Below are positions 63,434 through 64,000 of a stretch of DNA of 64,000 nucleotides, in pieces. The stretch covers positions 1 to 64,000 of the forward strand of contig CALFXJ010000054.1 of assembly GCA_937958105.1 (NCBI GenBank). Reading direction: 5' to 3'. The notes under the pieces were generated by a model. The model did not search any database and was not told the DNA's origin. It saw only the letters and a program-made list of their open reading frames with translations. A program made the position numbers and the translations under genes. Numbering within the stretch: the stretch's first letter is position 1; the number at the start of each line of letters is the position of its first letter. The stretch is from an uncultured Cellvibrio sp. (GTDB lineage: Bacteria > Pseudomonadota > Gammaproteobacteria > Pseudomonadales > Cellvibrionaceae).

Positions 63434-64000
63434 GGTTGAGCCTGCGGGGCCGAATGGCCGGTAAACAGATTGGAGGGTGGCAGCAGATCCGGCTGTACCA
63501 GTTCATCTACCGCCGAGGCGCTGCGGAGCAACCGGCGCTGTACCATAAACTCCGCCAGCTCGGCAGCGCGATTAACCAGCTGCGGGCGCGAGCCGTTCAG
63601 TAGCCGGTGATTATCTGCCAGGGAAGGAATGTAGATGCCTGCCATTATCGGTGCCACCTGATCCACGGCGACCCCGAGATAGGGAGCGATGATGGCATGG
63701 GCTTCGTCAGGAAAATGCTGCAGATAATCCAGCGCTCGAAAATGGGCCACCAGCAGCTGCTCCAGTTCTGGCCGATAGCGATGCAGCACCTCTTTGCGGA
63801 CCACCAGTACGTCGATGATGCGCTCGGGAATGGCACGGCTGTCATAGAGGCGGTGCGCACCCTCCTGCAACAGCAGTGTCGACACTGGCTCAAAGGTCAC
63901 CACCAGGTCTACCTCGCCCATCCGGTAAGCTGCCAGCTGTTCGTTGACAGTCATGGACACTACCTGGATATCCGTCACCTGCAAGCCCGCCTCCGCCAGC
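63430..64000 (-). CDS. ABC-type substrate-binding protein, C-terminal part (cut by window edge)
   Basis: At least 190 residues, continuing past the edge without a stop. The visible part matches the second half of NMT1/THI5-like binding proteins (LAAYRMGEVDLVVTFEPVSTLLLQEGAHRLYDS, VLVVRKEVLHRYRPELEQLLVAHF, ISPL-type tail NRAAELAEFMVQRRLL). No permease or ATPase is in view. It is translationally coupled to the GGDEF/EAL gene. Confidence 0.82.
   Translation of the reverse strand, partial: LAEAGLQVTDIQVVSMTVNEQLAAYRMGEVDLVVTFEPVSTLLLQEGAHRLYDSRAIPERIIDVLVVRKEVLHRYRPELEQLLVAHFRALDYLQHFPDEAHAIIAPYLGVAVDQVAPIMAGIYIPSLADNHRLLNGSRPQLVNRAAELAEFMVQRRLLRSASAVDELVQPDLLPPSNLFTGHSAPQAQP

Overview
This window looks like chromosome of a free-living, polysaccharide-handling gammaproteobacterium, most likely from the Cellvibrio/Saccharophagus side of the Pseudomonadales. 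The main clues are the initiator tRNA-rimP-nusA-infB-rbfA-truB-rpsO-pnp order, a biotin operon with a fused BioH-BioC protein, a DUF3094 small membrane protein, and SrkA and YceH homologues. The taxon is inferred from gene content, not from a marker search.

Layout. 1-41 is the 3' end of a tRNA with its terminator, followed by about 800 AT-rich bases without a convincing gene. 905-5380 is an operon of TonB-dependent receptor, YfiR-like periplasmic protein and CHASE8/HAMP hybrid histidine kinase. 5743-21777 is a complete xanthan-type exopolysaccharide locus in two convergent operons. The plus operon holds export and chain-length proteins, a degenerate tyrosine-kinase-like protein, polymerase, GumH, a GH5 glucanase, GumK, GumM, GumI and flippase. 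The minus operon holds GumD, an outer-membrane barrel, GumL and a second pyruvyltransferase-like protein. 22732-31618 carries small housekeeping genes (MOSC, TSUP, YceH, NTF2-like, GST) and a four-gene CPBP protease-hydrolase-NatA-NatB operon. 31821-41254 is the translation/RNA operon, led by tRNA-fMet with a near-consensus promoter and a strongly structured leader. 41348-47464 holds DUF3094, a putative HEXXH protease, a small flagellar-like protein and bioB-bioF-bioHC-bioD behind a BirA-type operator. 47675-53598 holds comF, an orphan ParA, a lipoprotein, an S41 protease, srkA and cysE.

The most unusual stretch is 53.7-58.6 kb. Three tandem ~300-residue paralogues share perfectly identical 252-bp 5' blocks but diverge in the middle. 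They are followed at once by an unrecognised 398-residue protein with glycine/alanine-rich hydrophobic C-terminal segments. This resembles a multi-copy immunity/effector locus, but I recognise neither family. The window ends with a substrate-binding protein, a 1246-residue PAS/GAF/GGDEF/EAL protein and a second substrate-binding protein cut by the window edge.

How the genes fit together. Every glycosyltransferase needed for a xanthan pentasaccharide (GumD, M, H, K, I) plus the ketal-pyruvate transferase GumL is present. The export module, however, resembles the EpsE/F/G/L type rather than GumB/GumC alone, and no GumF/GumG acyltransferase is seen. The sensory genes flanking the window (hybrid kinase, GGDEF/EAL protein) are plausible regulators of matrix production; this link is inference.
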